This document shows, piece by piece, positions 1 to 5,138 of a DNA stretch of 5,293 bases (position 1 is its first letter; each line of letters starts with the position of its first letter). The stretch covers positions 1-5,293 of the forward strand of contig JACVQI010000147.1 in assembly GCA_015661095.1 (NCBI GenBank), given 5' to 3'. The notes under the pieces were generated by a model, which ran no database searches, was not told the DNA's origin, and saw only the letters and a list, made by a program, of their open reading frames with translations. This DNA is from Gammaproteobacteria bacterium. Its GTDB lineage: Bacteria; Pseudomonadota; Gammaproteobacteria; Eutrophobiales; Eutrophobiaceae. The translations under genes were made by a program, and so were the position numbers.

Positions 1-818
1 TAGGTGAAAACCAGGGGGTCGCGTTCTCTAATCTGATAACTCAACAGGTCCTTCGCCGTCCAGATACCGCCGTGATTATTCACCTCATGGACCAGTTGCC
101 CCGCCACTGCGCCCTGATAAAAACCGGCCTGGCCTTCCCTAGCCAGCGTCGTGAGAGTTATCGCCAGATCTTTCTGTTTCAGCCAATAACCGCTCCGTGG
201 CACTTGTCCATGATCAAGAAAGATTTTCGCACTATCGGGGTATTGCAACAGGTCGGACAGGCGGGCAGCTACGGCCTGCCGGTACACATCATTGGTATAA
301 AACCCTTTTTTAGCTAAATTTATGGCCGGCTTCAGGTTGATCGACAAGGGCAGCCTGCCGTATTGCTGCGCCAGATGGACAATGCCGGCGGGTATCCCGG
401 GAATGGCGGCGTTTAAAACCGTTTCATTGGCAACACCGTTTTTCTGTTTCTCAGCCGCCTGGCGGTAGAGATGCCAGTGCGCCAGTTGCGGCGCCCGCTC
501 CCGGCCATCGATCAACACCTGCTTACCGTCACGGGCCCGGTACAGCAGCCACAAACCACCGCCACCCAGGCCTGAGGAATAAGGTTCGACTACCGCCAGG
601 ACCGCGGTGACTGCCACCGCGGCATCAAAGGCATTACCGCCGCGTTTGATAATCTCGACGCCGGCCCGGGTTGACAGCAAGTTGGAGCTGGCAACAGCGG
701 CAGCCGGAGACTGGTCTCCGGCCAGGGCCGGACCGCAACAGCTCAGCAGCAACAGCAACCACCAGCTGCGCCGGGTACGGCATTGCGCTTTAAAAAAGTT
801 TACGCTGCCGCCGCTCAA
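1..818 (-). CDS. ggt: Gamma-glutamyltransferase precursor, N-terminal part (cut by left edge)
   Basis: Secreted gamma-glutamyltransferase, which transfers or hydrolyses the gamma-glutamyl group of glutathione outside the cytoplasm. I read 272 uninterrupted codons leftwards; the family is usually about 560-580 residues, so about half is visible. Residues 1-33 look like a signal peptide: basic RTRR, then WWLLLLLSCC, then a PALA/GD cleavage site. The mature start AAAVASSNLLSTRAGVEIIK, the following RGGNAFDAAVA stretch, GLGGGG (83-88), and IDGRERAP (103-110) are family hallmarks. R106 aligns with the Arg of E. coli GGT that holds the gamma-glutamyl carboxylate. NAAIPGIPAG and a GFYQG...GG...KDLLSY block follow. 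The autocleavage Thr lies in the missing half, so activity cannot be judged. The only suitable in-frame start is TTG at 818, overlapping the ferredoxin stop as TTGA; an AGGA lies about 10 nt upstream. The nearest ATG (783) is out of frame. LLSC (24-27) is a weak alternative lipobox. The family call is firm; the start is less sure. Confidence 0.9.
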   Translation of the reverse strand, partial: MSGGSVNFFKAQCRTRRSWWLLLLLSCCGPALAGDQSPAAAVASSNLLSTRAGVEIIKRGGNAFDAAVAVTAVLAVVEPYSSGLGGGGLWLLYRARDGKQVLIDGRERAPQLAHWHLYRQAAEKQKNGVANETVLNAAIPGIPAGIVHLAQQYGRLPLSINLKPAINLAKKGFYTNDVYRQAVAARLSDLLQYPDSAKIFLDHGQVPRSGYWLKQKDLAITLTTLAREGQAGFYQGAVAGQLVHEVNNHGGIWTAKDLLSYQIRERDPLVFT

Positions 819-1075
819 ACGGAGTTTATCCTGGACATGAGCTGTTGATATTTCCGGTACAGTTCCTCCTTGCTTTCCCGGTAGCCGGGATGGAATAGAA
901 TGCAGGCCACGGGACAGACTTCGACGCACTGCGGAACAGCAAAATGGCCGGTGCATTCGGTACATAATTCCGGTTTGATTTCATAATGCTCTGCGCCAGT
1001 GAAAATTGCGTTATTCGGACACAGCGGTTCGCAGACATCGCAATTGATGCAGGCATCAGTGATCATTAACGCCAT
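815..1075 (-). CDS. fdx: 2[4Fe-4S] ferredoxin of the Alvin/YfhL type
   Basis: Small electron carrier with two [4Fe-4S] clusters, 86 residues, the same length as E. coli YfhL. The first cluster motif is C9-x2-C12-x2-C15-x3-C19-P. The second is C38-x2-C41-x8-C50-x3-C54-P, with the long x8 insertion typical of the Allochromatium vinosum ferredoxin group. An extra cysteine, C58, follows in CPVAC, matching the ninth cysteine I recall in that group. The lysine/glutamate-rich C-terminal helix (residues 66-82) is also typical. The protein is cytoplasmic. The physiological partner of this family is not well established, so no pathway is assigned. The gene starts at ATG, 18 nt after the coaD stop, with no clear Shine-Dalgarno, which suggests coupled translation. 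Its TGA stop overlaps the proposed TTG start of ggt. A ferredoxin directly after coaD is, as I recall, also seen in Pseudomonas. Confidence 0.95.
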   Translation of the reverse strand: MALMITDACINCDVCEPLCPNNAIFTGAEHYEIKPELCTECTGHFAVPQCVEVCPVACILFHPGYRESKEELYRKYQQLMSRINSV

Positions 1076-1093
1076 GAAGATACGGAAGTGTTG

Positions 1094-1579
1094 CTAGCCG
1101 TTTTGATACCTTTCCCGCAGGGCTCGTACGACATCGGCATGGACAAAACGGGCCACATCGCCGCCCAGATTCGCGATTTCCCGCACCAGGCTGGAAGAGA
1201 TATAGTTCAGATGTTCCGATGGTGTCAAAAAGATGGTCTCCACGGCGTCATTCAAATGCCGGTTCATGCCGGCCATCTGAAATTCATATTCAAAATCTGA
1301 TACAGCCCGCAAACCGCGGATGATTACCATCGCACCCAGGGTCTTGGCATGTTCGACCACCAGTCCGTTGAAACTGGCAACCTCGACATTTTTAATTGGC
1401 GCCAATATCTTTTTTGCCAACTCTGTGCGTTGTTCGGTGGAGAAAGCCGTCGTTTTACTGGTGCTGCCCGCGACGGACACAAACACCCGATCAAACAGAC
1501 GCGCCGCCCGCATGATGATATCACTGTGACCATTGGTGATCGGATCAAAAGTGCCAGGATAAATTGCAGTTATTTTCAT
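1094..1579 (-). CDS. coaD: Phosphopantetheine adenylyltransferase
   Basis: Catalyses the penultimate step of coenzyme A synthesis: 4'-phosphopantetheine plus ATP gives dephospho-CoA plus pyrophosphate. It is cytoplasmic, normally a hexamer and essential. The 161 residues match the family length (E. coli 159). The nucleotidyltransferase signature GTFDPITNGH (9-18) carries T10 and H18, the residues that stabilise the transition state. K42, R88 and R91 (in IIRGLRAVSDFEYE) match known substrate-binding positions. The ISSSLVRE motif (127-134) binds ATP. All expected active-site residues are present. The ATG overlaps the rsmD stop by 4 nt (ATGA) and there is only a poor Shine-Dalgarno, so translation is probably coupled to rsmD. 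The rsmD-coaD pair is a very common bacterial arrangement. Confidence 0.98.
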   Translation of the reverse strand: MKITAIYPGTFDPITNGHSDIIMRAARLFDRVFVSVAGSTSKTTAFSTEQRTELAKKILAPIKNVEVASFNGLVVEHAKTLGAMVIIRGLRAVSDFEYEFQMAGMNRHLNDAVETIFLTPSEHLNYISSSLVREIANLGGDVARFVHADVVRALRERYQNG

Positions 1580-2157
1580 GATTTTTTATGCTCTTTTATC
1601 GGTTCTAACAGCATGTATTGTACCTGTCCTGCCTGCGCTTGTTTTACAATCTGATAATCAGCCATGGTCAAGACCAGCCCTGTTTCCGCTTCGGCATAAA
1701 CCAGTCCACCCGGCCGCAAAATCGATCGACTGTTTATCAGCTCCAGACTGCCGTTCACGAGGCCTGCTCCAAAAGGCGGATCGAGAAAGACCAGATCGAA
1801 GCTACAATCGGTAGCCGCCAGCCATTTTATGGCATCCGCCTGCACGATTTCGACCATCTCTGCGTGGAGCGCGGCCGCCTGTTGCCGCAGCGTCTCTATC
1901 AGGGTCCGGTTATGCTCCACCATCAGCACCCTCGCCGCGCCCCTGGAGGCCGCTTCAAAACCCAGTGCCCCGCTGCCTGCGTACAAATCCAGACATACCG
2001 ACCCGGCGATATGGTTGCGCAACCAGTTGAAGACGGTTTCCCTGACCCGATCCGGGGTCGGCCGGAGTTGCGTCAGGTCCGGAACAGCCAACCGGGTGCC
2101 TCGCCAGCGGCCGCCAATTATACGTATCTTGCCCGGTTTTTCACGCTGCCGATTCAG
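1576..2157 (-). CDS. rsmD: 16S rRNA (guanine(966)-N2)-methyltransferase, probable CTG start
   Basis: SAM-dependent methyltransferase that makes m2G966 in 16S rRNA during 30S assembly. With the start chosen here it has 193 residues (E. coli 198). The conserved N-terminal KIRIIGGRWRG lies at residues 10-20, then LRPTPDRVRETVFNWL. SAM motif I is DLYAGSGALGFEA (from D57). The catalytic motif is DPPF (126-129) within LVFLDPPFGAG. The fold ends with PGGLVYAEAE. Start choice: the frame opens after TGA at about 2178-2176. Between it and the TTG at 2091 there is no ATG, GTG or TTG. Starting at 2091 would give 171 residues and delete RIIGG.WRG. The CTG at 2157 is preceded by AGGAG with an 8-nt spacer and gives MNRQREKPGKIRIIGG, a sensible RsmD N-terminus. 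First gene of the leftward operon; it overlaps coaD by 4 nt. Function certain, start inferred. Confidence 0.93.
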   Translation of the reverse strand: MNRQREKPGKIRIIGGRWRGTRLAVPDLTQLRPTPDRVRETVFNWLRNHIAGSVCLDLYAGSGALGFEAASRGAARVLMVEHNRTLIETLRQQAAALHAEMVEIVQADAIKWLAATDCSFDLVFLDPPFGAGLVNGSLELINSRSILRPGGLVYAEAETGLVLTMADYQIVKQAQAGQVQYMLLEPIKEHKKS

Positions 2158-2165
2158 TTGTAACG

Positions 2166-2170
2166 CTCCT
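2166..2170 (-). promoter_or_regulatory. Shine-Dalgarno supporting the CTG start of rsmD
   Basis: On the minus strand the perfect core AGGAG is followed by an 8-nt spacer and then CTG at 2157-2155. The site decides the start, because no conventional start codon exists at a usable distance in the rsmD frame. The same AGGAG lies inside a six-codon ORF (MQERYN, 2174 down to 2154) in another frame, whose TGA overlaps the CTG as CTGA. Confidence 0.6.
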
Positions 2171-2361
2171 GCATTTCAGACATTAATGCCATATTTATCA
2201 ATCTCAAATACAGACTAGACACACAAGAGAAAAATTCGTGTGACAGAAAACCGGTAATATTGCCAGCGACGCATTTTAACAGTTCAGTGTCCGGGAATGA
2301 TACGAAAACAAACTTTAGAAAAACCTGATTAGTTCAAAGTATGCACGGCACATGGAGGTAC

Positions 2362-2392
2362 CGCCATTTTCAATGGCGAACAAGCCATTGAA
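2362..2392 (+). repeat. Overlapping inverted repeats in the ftsY leader
   Basis: Two hairpins share one arm. Hairpin A pairs CGCCATT (2362-2368) with AATGGCG (2372-2378) over a 3-nt loop. Hairpin B pairs TTCAATGGC (2369-2377) with GCCATTGAA (2384-2392), a perfect 9-bp stem over the loop GAACAA. AATGGC can only be in one stem at a time, so the structures exclude each other. There is no downstream T-run, so this is not an ordinary intrinsic terminator. It ends 20 nt before the ftsY ATG. The repeats are seen directly; any regulatory role is inference. Confidence 0.5.
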
Positions 2393-2412
2393 CCGGTAAA
2401 ATTCCTGTAGCG

Positions 2413-3381
2413 ATGTTCGGGCTTAACAAAAATTCAACCACTGAAGAAAACCAAACCGGCATGCTGGCGCGCCTGCGCCAGGGTCTGGCGAAAACCCGCA
2501 GCAAGCTGTTTTCCGGCATCGAGAGTCTCATCGGAACAAAGCGTGCAATCGATCCGGCACTGCTGGAAGAAATTGAAGCCCGCCTGTTAATGGCGGATAT
2601 CGGCGTTGCTGCCACCGCCCGTATTATAGAAGCGCTGTCCAGTGCCATGCGCCGTCACGAGCTGAATGACATGGATCAACTCCTGGATACGCTCAAAGCA
2701 CGCATGGTGGAACTGCTCGAACCCGTAACCAGGCCCTTGTTAATCCCTGACGATACCGCCAAACCTTTCGTGATTCTGGTCATTGGCGTCAATGGATCCG
2801 GCAAGACCACCACCATCGGCAAAATGACCAGCTATTTTCAGGATCAGGGCCACAGCGTTTTGCTTGCTGCCGGTGACACCTTCCGCGCTGCGGCGATTGA
2901 ACAGATCCAGCATTGGGGTGAAACAACCAGGGTCCCGGTCATCGCCCAGCAAAGCGGTGCCGACTCTGCCGCCGTTATTTTCGACGCCCTGCAATCGGCC
3001 CGCGCCCATGCCATCGATCTGGTCATCGCCGATACCGCCGGCCGATTGCATAACAAAAATAACCTGATGCAGGAACTCAGTAAAATACGGCGCATCATCA
3101 CCAAGTTTGATCCGTCACTGCCGGTTGAAGTACTGCTGGTCCTCGATGCCGGAACCGGCCAGAATGCCCTGTCCCAGGCGCAACAATTTAACGAGGTCAT
3201 CAACATTACCGGGCTGGTATTAACCAAACTGGATGGCACCGCCAGGGGCGGCGTGGTGTTTTCAATCGCGCATACCTTGAATATCCCCATTCGTTTTATC
3301 GGTGTCGGTGAAAAACTGCAGGATCTCAGACCGTTTCAGGCCGAGGACTTCGTTACGGCCTTGCTGGATATCCGGGAATGA
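2413..3381 (+). CDS. ftsY: Signal recognition particle receptor FtsY, short form
   Basis: SRP receptor GTPase at the inner membrane. It docks ribosome-SRP complexes carrying membrane proteins and pairs with Ffh in a mutually activated GTPase dimer. It has 322 residues. The N domain is roughly residues 17-100. The G domain follows with P-loop GVNGSGKTTT (125-134), DTFRAAA (155-161), DTAGR (207-211), DAGTGQN (245-251), TKLDGTARGG (271-280) and GVGEKLQDLRPF (297-308). E. coli FtsY has an acidic A domain of nearly 200 residues. Here only about 16 residues (MFGLNKNSTTEENQTG) precede MLARLRQGLAKTRSKL, the helix that begins the functional NG+1 core, and this helix probably binds lipid. An in-frame TGA at 2389-2391 rules out a longer form. 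No good Shine-Dalgarno precedes the ATG. The stop overlaps the ftsE start as ATGA, so ftsY heads the ftsYEX operon. Confidence 0.98.
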   Translation: MFGLNKNSTTEENQTGMLARLRQGLAKTRSKLFSGIESLIGTKRAIDPALLEEIEARLLMADIGVAATARIIEALSSAMRRHELNDMDQLLDTLKARMVELLEPVTRPLLIPDDTAKPFVILVIGVNGSGKTTTIGKMTSYFQDQGHSVLLAAGDTFRAAAIEQIQHWGETTRVPVIAQQSGADSAAVIFDALQSARAHAIDLVIADTAGRLHNKNNLMQELSKIRRIITKFDPSLPVEVLLVLDAGTGQNALSQAQQFNEVINITGLVLTKLDGTARGGVVFSIAHTLNIPIRFIGVGEKLQDLRPFQAEDFVTALLDIRE

Positions 3382-4055
3382 TCCGCTTTACCGATGTCTA
3401 TATGCATTATGGCGACGGCGCCGAGGCCCTGAAACGCATCAACCTATATGTTGAACAGGGCGCCATGGTTTATGTCACGGGCCGATCGGGCGCCGGCAAA
3501 AGCACATTATTACGACTGATAGCTCTGATCGAACGGCACTCGCGCGGACAAATCATCGTCAATGGCCAGAATCTCGAGCGTGTCACCGGCAGGCGTATCC
3601 CGCTGTACCGCCGCAATATCGGTTTCACCTTTCAGGAACACCGTTTATTAAATGATCGGGATGTCTTTGACAACGTCGCGCTGCCGCTGGTGATATCCGG
3701 CTACCGACACCAGGAGATTAAAAAGCGTGTGCGCGCTTCGCTCGACCGGGTCGGTCTGCTGAAGAAGGAAAAAAATTATCCTTTGCAACTGTCGGGAGGC
3801 GAGCAACAACGCGTCGGCATCGCGCGTGCCGTCGTGCATCGGCCGGCGTTACTGCTGGCCGACGAACCGACCGGTAATCTCGACCCAGCCCTGTCTCTGG
3901 AAATTATGCAACTGTTCGAAAGATTTAATCAGGTCGGGGTGACTGTACTGATCGCCAGCCATGACCTGGCCATGATCAAAAAAATGAACAAACCTATAAT
4001 TACCCTGCGCGAAGGTAAATTATTGACACACATCGGGCAAACCATAAGCGAATGA
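3378..4055 (+). CDS. ftsE: Cell division ABC transporter ATP-binding protein FtsE
   Basis: Cytoplasmic ATPase of the FtsEX complex. It joins the Z-ring and, through FtsX, drives ATP-dependent activation of septal peptidoglycan hydrolases (via EnvC in E. coli) rather than transporting a solute. It has 225 residues (E. coli 222). Walker A is GRSGAGKST (35-43), Q-loop Q86 in FTFQEHRLL, ABC signature LSGGEQQR (138-145), Walker B LLLAD with D162 and catalytic E163, D-loop around NLD (167-169), and switch H195 in ASHD. All catalytic residues are intact. It overlaps ftsY and ftsX by 4 nt each, which supports translational coupling and equal stoichiometry with FtsX. Confidence 0.98.
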   Translation: MIRFTDVYMHYGDGAEALKRINLYVEQGAMVYVTGRSGAGKSTLLRLIALIERHSRGQIIVNGQNLERVTGRRIPLYRRNIGFTFQEHRLLNDRDVFDNVALPLVISGYRHQEIKKRVRASLDRVGLLKKEKNYPLQLSGGEQQRVGIARAVVHRPALLLADEPTGNLDPALSLEIMQLFERFNQVGVTVLIASHDLAMIKKMNKPIITLREGKLLTHIGQTISE

Positions 4056-5017
4056 AGAAGCGGGCCTCTATCAGCGGCAGCACCCAGGGTTATATCGCCA
4101 TTATCCATACCTGGCTCGCCCAGCATGCCAGGGCCTTAATCTTCAGTCTTGGTCAAATCTATAAAAACCCGGTTGGCAGCCTGCTTACCATGGCCGTGAT
4201 CGGCGTGTCTTTGTCGTTGCCGGCAGGATTCTATTTATTACTGGACAATGCCGGCCGGGTTACCGCCAACTGGGGCGGCAGCATGCAAATAACATTATTT
4301 CTAAACCCGGAACTGACAGACCAGCAGATCGAATCGTTAACACAGACCTTACAGCAACATGAATACATCGACAATATTAAACTGATCGACGCGGACGAAG
4401 CCCTGGATGAATACCGCCAATATTCGGGTTTCAATGAAGCCCTGACGGCACTGGACAAAAACCCATTGCCGGCGGTCATCCTGTTAAATCCCGCCCGGGA
4501 GACGATTGCATCCGGCCAGGGAGAACAACTATTACAATATCTGCAAAACATGGATGCGGTTGAAACAGCACAGTTTGACCGGCAGTGGGCCAATCGCTTA
4601 TTCGCCTTTATCGAAATTTTTCAGAGGGTCATCATCGTCCTGTCAACCTTGCTGGCTTTTGCCGTGTTATTGATCATCGGCAACACCATCCGGCTTGCCA
4701 TCTTTAATCGCCGGACAGAGATCGAGATCAATAAATTATTCGGGGCAACTGATGCCTTCATACAAAGACCGTTTCTGTATAGCGGGTTTATCCACGGCAT
4801 AGGCGGCAGTGTGATGGCCTGGATTCTGCTAATCACCTCGATAAAACTACTGGAAGAACCGGTAATCAAATTAGCCGGCTTGTATGCCAGCAATTTTCAG
4901 CTATTCAGTCTCAGAAGCGGGGAAGTAGCGGTATTGATTGCCATCGGCGGCCTATTAGGACTGCTCGGCTCCTGGCTAGCGGTACAGCGTAATTTCAAAG
5001 CCATAGGCTTGTCATAA
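4052..5017 (+). CDS. ftsX: Cell division protein FtsX (permease-like subunit)
   Basis: Membrane partner of FtsE; transmits ATP hydrolysis across the inner membrane to periplasmic regulators of amidases. It has 321 residues. A basic cytoplasmic N-terminus (1-43, including FSLGQIYKNPVGSLLTMAVIG across the boundary) leads to TM1 at about 44-64. A periplasmic domain spans about 66-190, with the ITLFLNPELTDQQI start typical of the FtsX extracellular domain. TM2 is at about 193-213, then the conserved NTIRLAIFNRR.EIEI.KLFGATDAFI.RPFLY.G block (211-245). TM3 is at about 247-267 and TM4 at about 291-311. This four-TM layout is the standard FtsX topology. The ATG overlaps the ftsE stop (ATGA). The last codons also carry the -35 element of a candidate rpoH promoter. 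Confidence 0.97.
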   Translation: MKKRASISGSTQGYIAIIHTWLAQHARALIFSLGQIYKNPVGSLLTMAVIGVSLSLPAGFYLLLDNAGRVTANWGGSMQITLFLNPELTDQQIESLTQTLQQHEYIDNIKLIDADEALDEYRQYSGFNEALTALDKNPLPAVILLNPARETIASGQGEQLLQYLQNMDAVETAQFDRQWANRLFAFIEIFQRVIIVLSTLLAFAVLLIIGNTIRLAIFNRRTEIEINKLFGATDAFIQRPFLYSGFIHGIGGSVMAWILLITSIKLLEEPVIKLAGLYASNFQLFSLRSGEVAVLIAIGGLLGLLGSWLAVQRNFKAIGLS

Positions 5018-5037
5018 CTTATTGATTTACCTATGCT
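5009..5037 (+). promoter_or_regulatory. Candidate distal sigma-70 promoter for rpoH
   Basis: TTGTCA (5009-5014, 5 of 6 to consensus) is followed by exactly 17 nt and TATGCT (5032-5037, 4 of 6). The start point would be near 5044. The -35 overlaps the end of ftsX. This promoter would lie upstream of the CIRCE operator, so HrcA could act on it only as a roadblock. E. coli rpoH also has several promoters before the gene. Based on sequence match only. Confidence 0.4.
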
Positions 5038-5073
5038 ATTTATTTAAGAGCGGTGGCGGGCGGGAAGTAAATA
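5037..5073 (+). repeat. AT-rich inverted repeat enclosing a G-rich run
   Basis: TATTTATTT (5037-5045) can pair with AAGTAAATA (5065-5073), nine pairs including one G-U. The 19-nt loop contains GGTGGCGGGCGGG (5052-5064), four G-tracts of at least two G. The stem is weak and followed by an A-run rather than a T-run, so it is not a terminator. No function is assigned. Confidence 0.35.
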
Positions 5074-5078
5074 AAAAA

Positions 5079-5105
5079 TTAGCACTCCCTCGCGCTGAGT
5101 GCTAG
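5079..5105 (+). promoter_or_regulatory. CIRCE operator (HrcA binding site) upstream of rpoH
   Basis: The arms are TTAGCACTC (5079-5087) and GAGTGCTAG (5097-5105) with a 9-nt spacer. The CIRCE consensus is TTAGCACTC-N9-GAGTGCTAA, so 17 of 18 arm positions match and the spacer is exact. CIRCE is the binding site of HrcA, a repressor whose activity depends on GroEL and is lost on heat shock. The element ends 33 nt before the rpoH ATG and covers the -35/-10 region of a candidate promoter. hrcA itself is not in the window. The textbook targets are groESL and hrcA-dnaK operons; rpoH is not among them. Confidence 0.88.
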
Positions 5106-5108
5106 AAT
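5079..5108 (+). promoter_or_regulatory. Candidate proximal rpoH promoter under CIRCE
   Basis: An extended -10, TGC followed by TAGAAT (5100-5108; the hexamer matches TATAAT at 5 of 6), is formed by the right CIRCE arm plus three bases. A -35-like TTAGCA (5079-5084, 4 of 6) lies 18 nt upstream in the left arm. The start would be near 5115, giving a leader of about 24 nt. HrcA binding would directly block RNA polymerase. TATAAA (5114-5119) is a second -10-like hexamer but has no -35 at the right distance. Confidence 0.5.
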
Positions 5109-5138
5109 TACCGTATAAACCGCCTCAGTGGAGTATTA

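Larger units (their letters stand above)
2158..2412. other. Divergent intergenic region between rsmD and ftsY
   Basis: About 255 nt without a recognisable gene. It must hold the start signals for the leftward rsmD operon and the rightward ftsY operon. For ftsY a weak sigma-70 candidate is TTAACA (2276-2281) with a 17-nt spacer to GATACG (2299-2304); the -10 is poor. On the minus strand TTGAGA and several AT-rich hexamers occur in 2175-2225, but none has good spacing. The right end holds inverted repeats (separate entry) and an isolated GGAGG at 2354-2358. A 13-nt near-repeat, AACCGGTAA followed by TATT or AATT, occurs at 2249-2261 and 2391-2403. Confidence 0.7.

Noticed and set aside
735..746. 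Lipobox in the GGT signal peptide (LLSC)
   Set aside because: Leu at -2 is a poor fit to the lipobox, and an ordinary signal peptidase I site (ALA/GD) follows at once.
1618..2163. Plus-strand open frame of 181 codons
   Set aside because: It is antisense to rsmD, whose protein has clear SAM and DPPF motifs; the plus-strand translation has no recognisable motif and is a shadow.
2249..2403. Near-identical 13-nt repeats beginning AACCGGTAA
   Set aside because: Only two copies 142 nt apart with a palindromic ACCGGT core; too little to claim an operator or mobile-element end.
2740..3290. Minus-strand open frames of 103 and 148 codons within ftsY
   Set aside because: Both lie antisense to the conserved FtsY G domain and encode low-complexity, motif-free protein.
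4023..4051. Perfect TTGACA at 4023-4028 before ftsX
   Set aside because: The only -10-like hexamer, CATAAG at 4043, has a 14-nt spacer, which is too short. It lies inside ftsE and is probably chance.
5037..5080. Intrinsic terminator after ftsX
   Set aside because: The stem is AT-rich and weak, the loop G-rich, and an A-run rather than a T-run follows.
5114..5119. TATAAA as the main rpoH -10 box
   Set aside because: No -35-like sequence lies 16-18 nt upstream, and the resulting leader would be very short; TGC-TAGAAT fits better.
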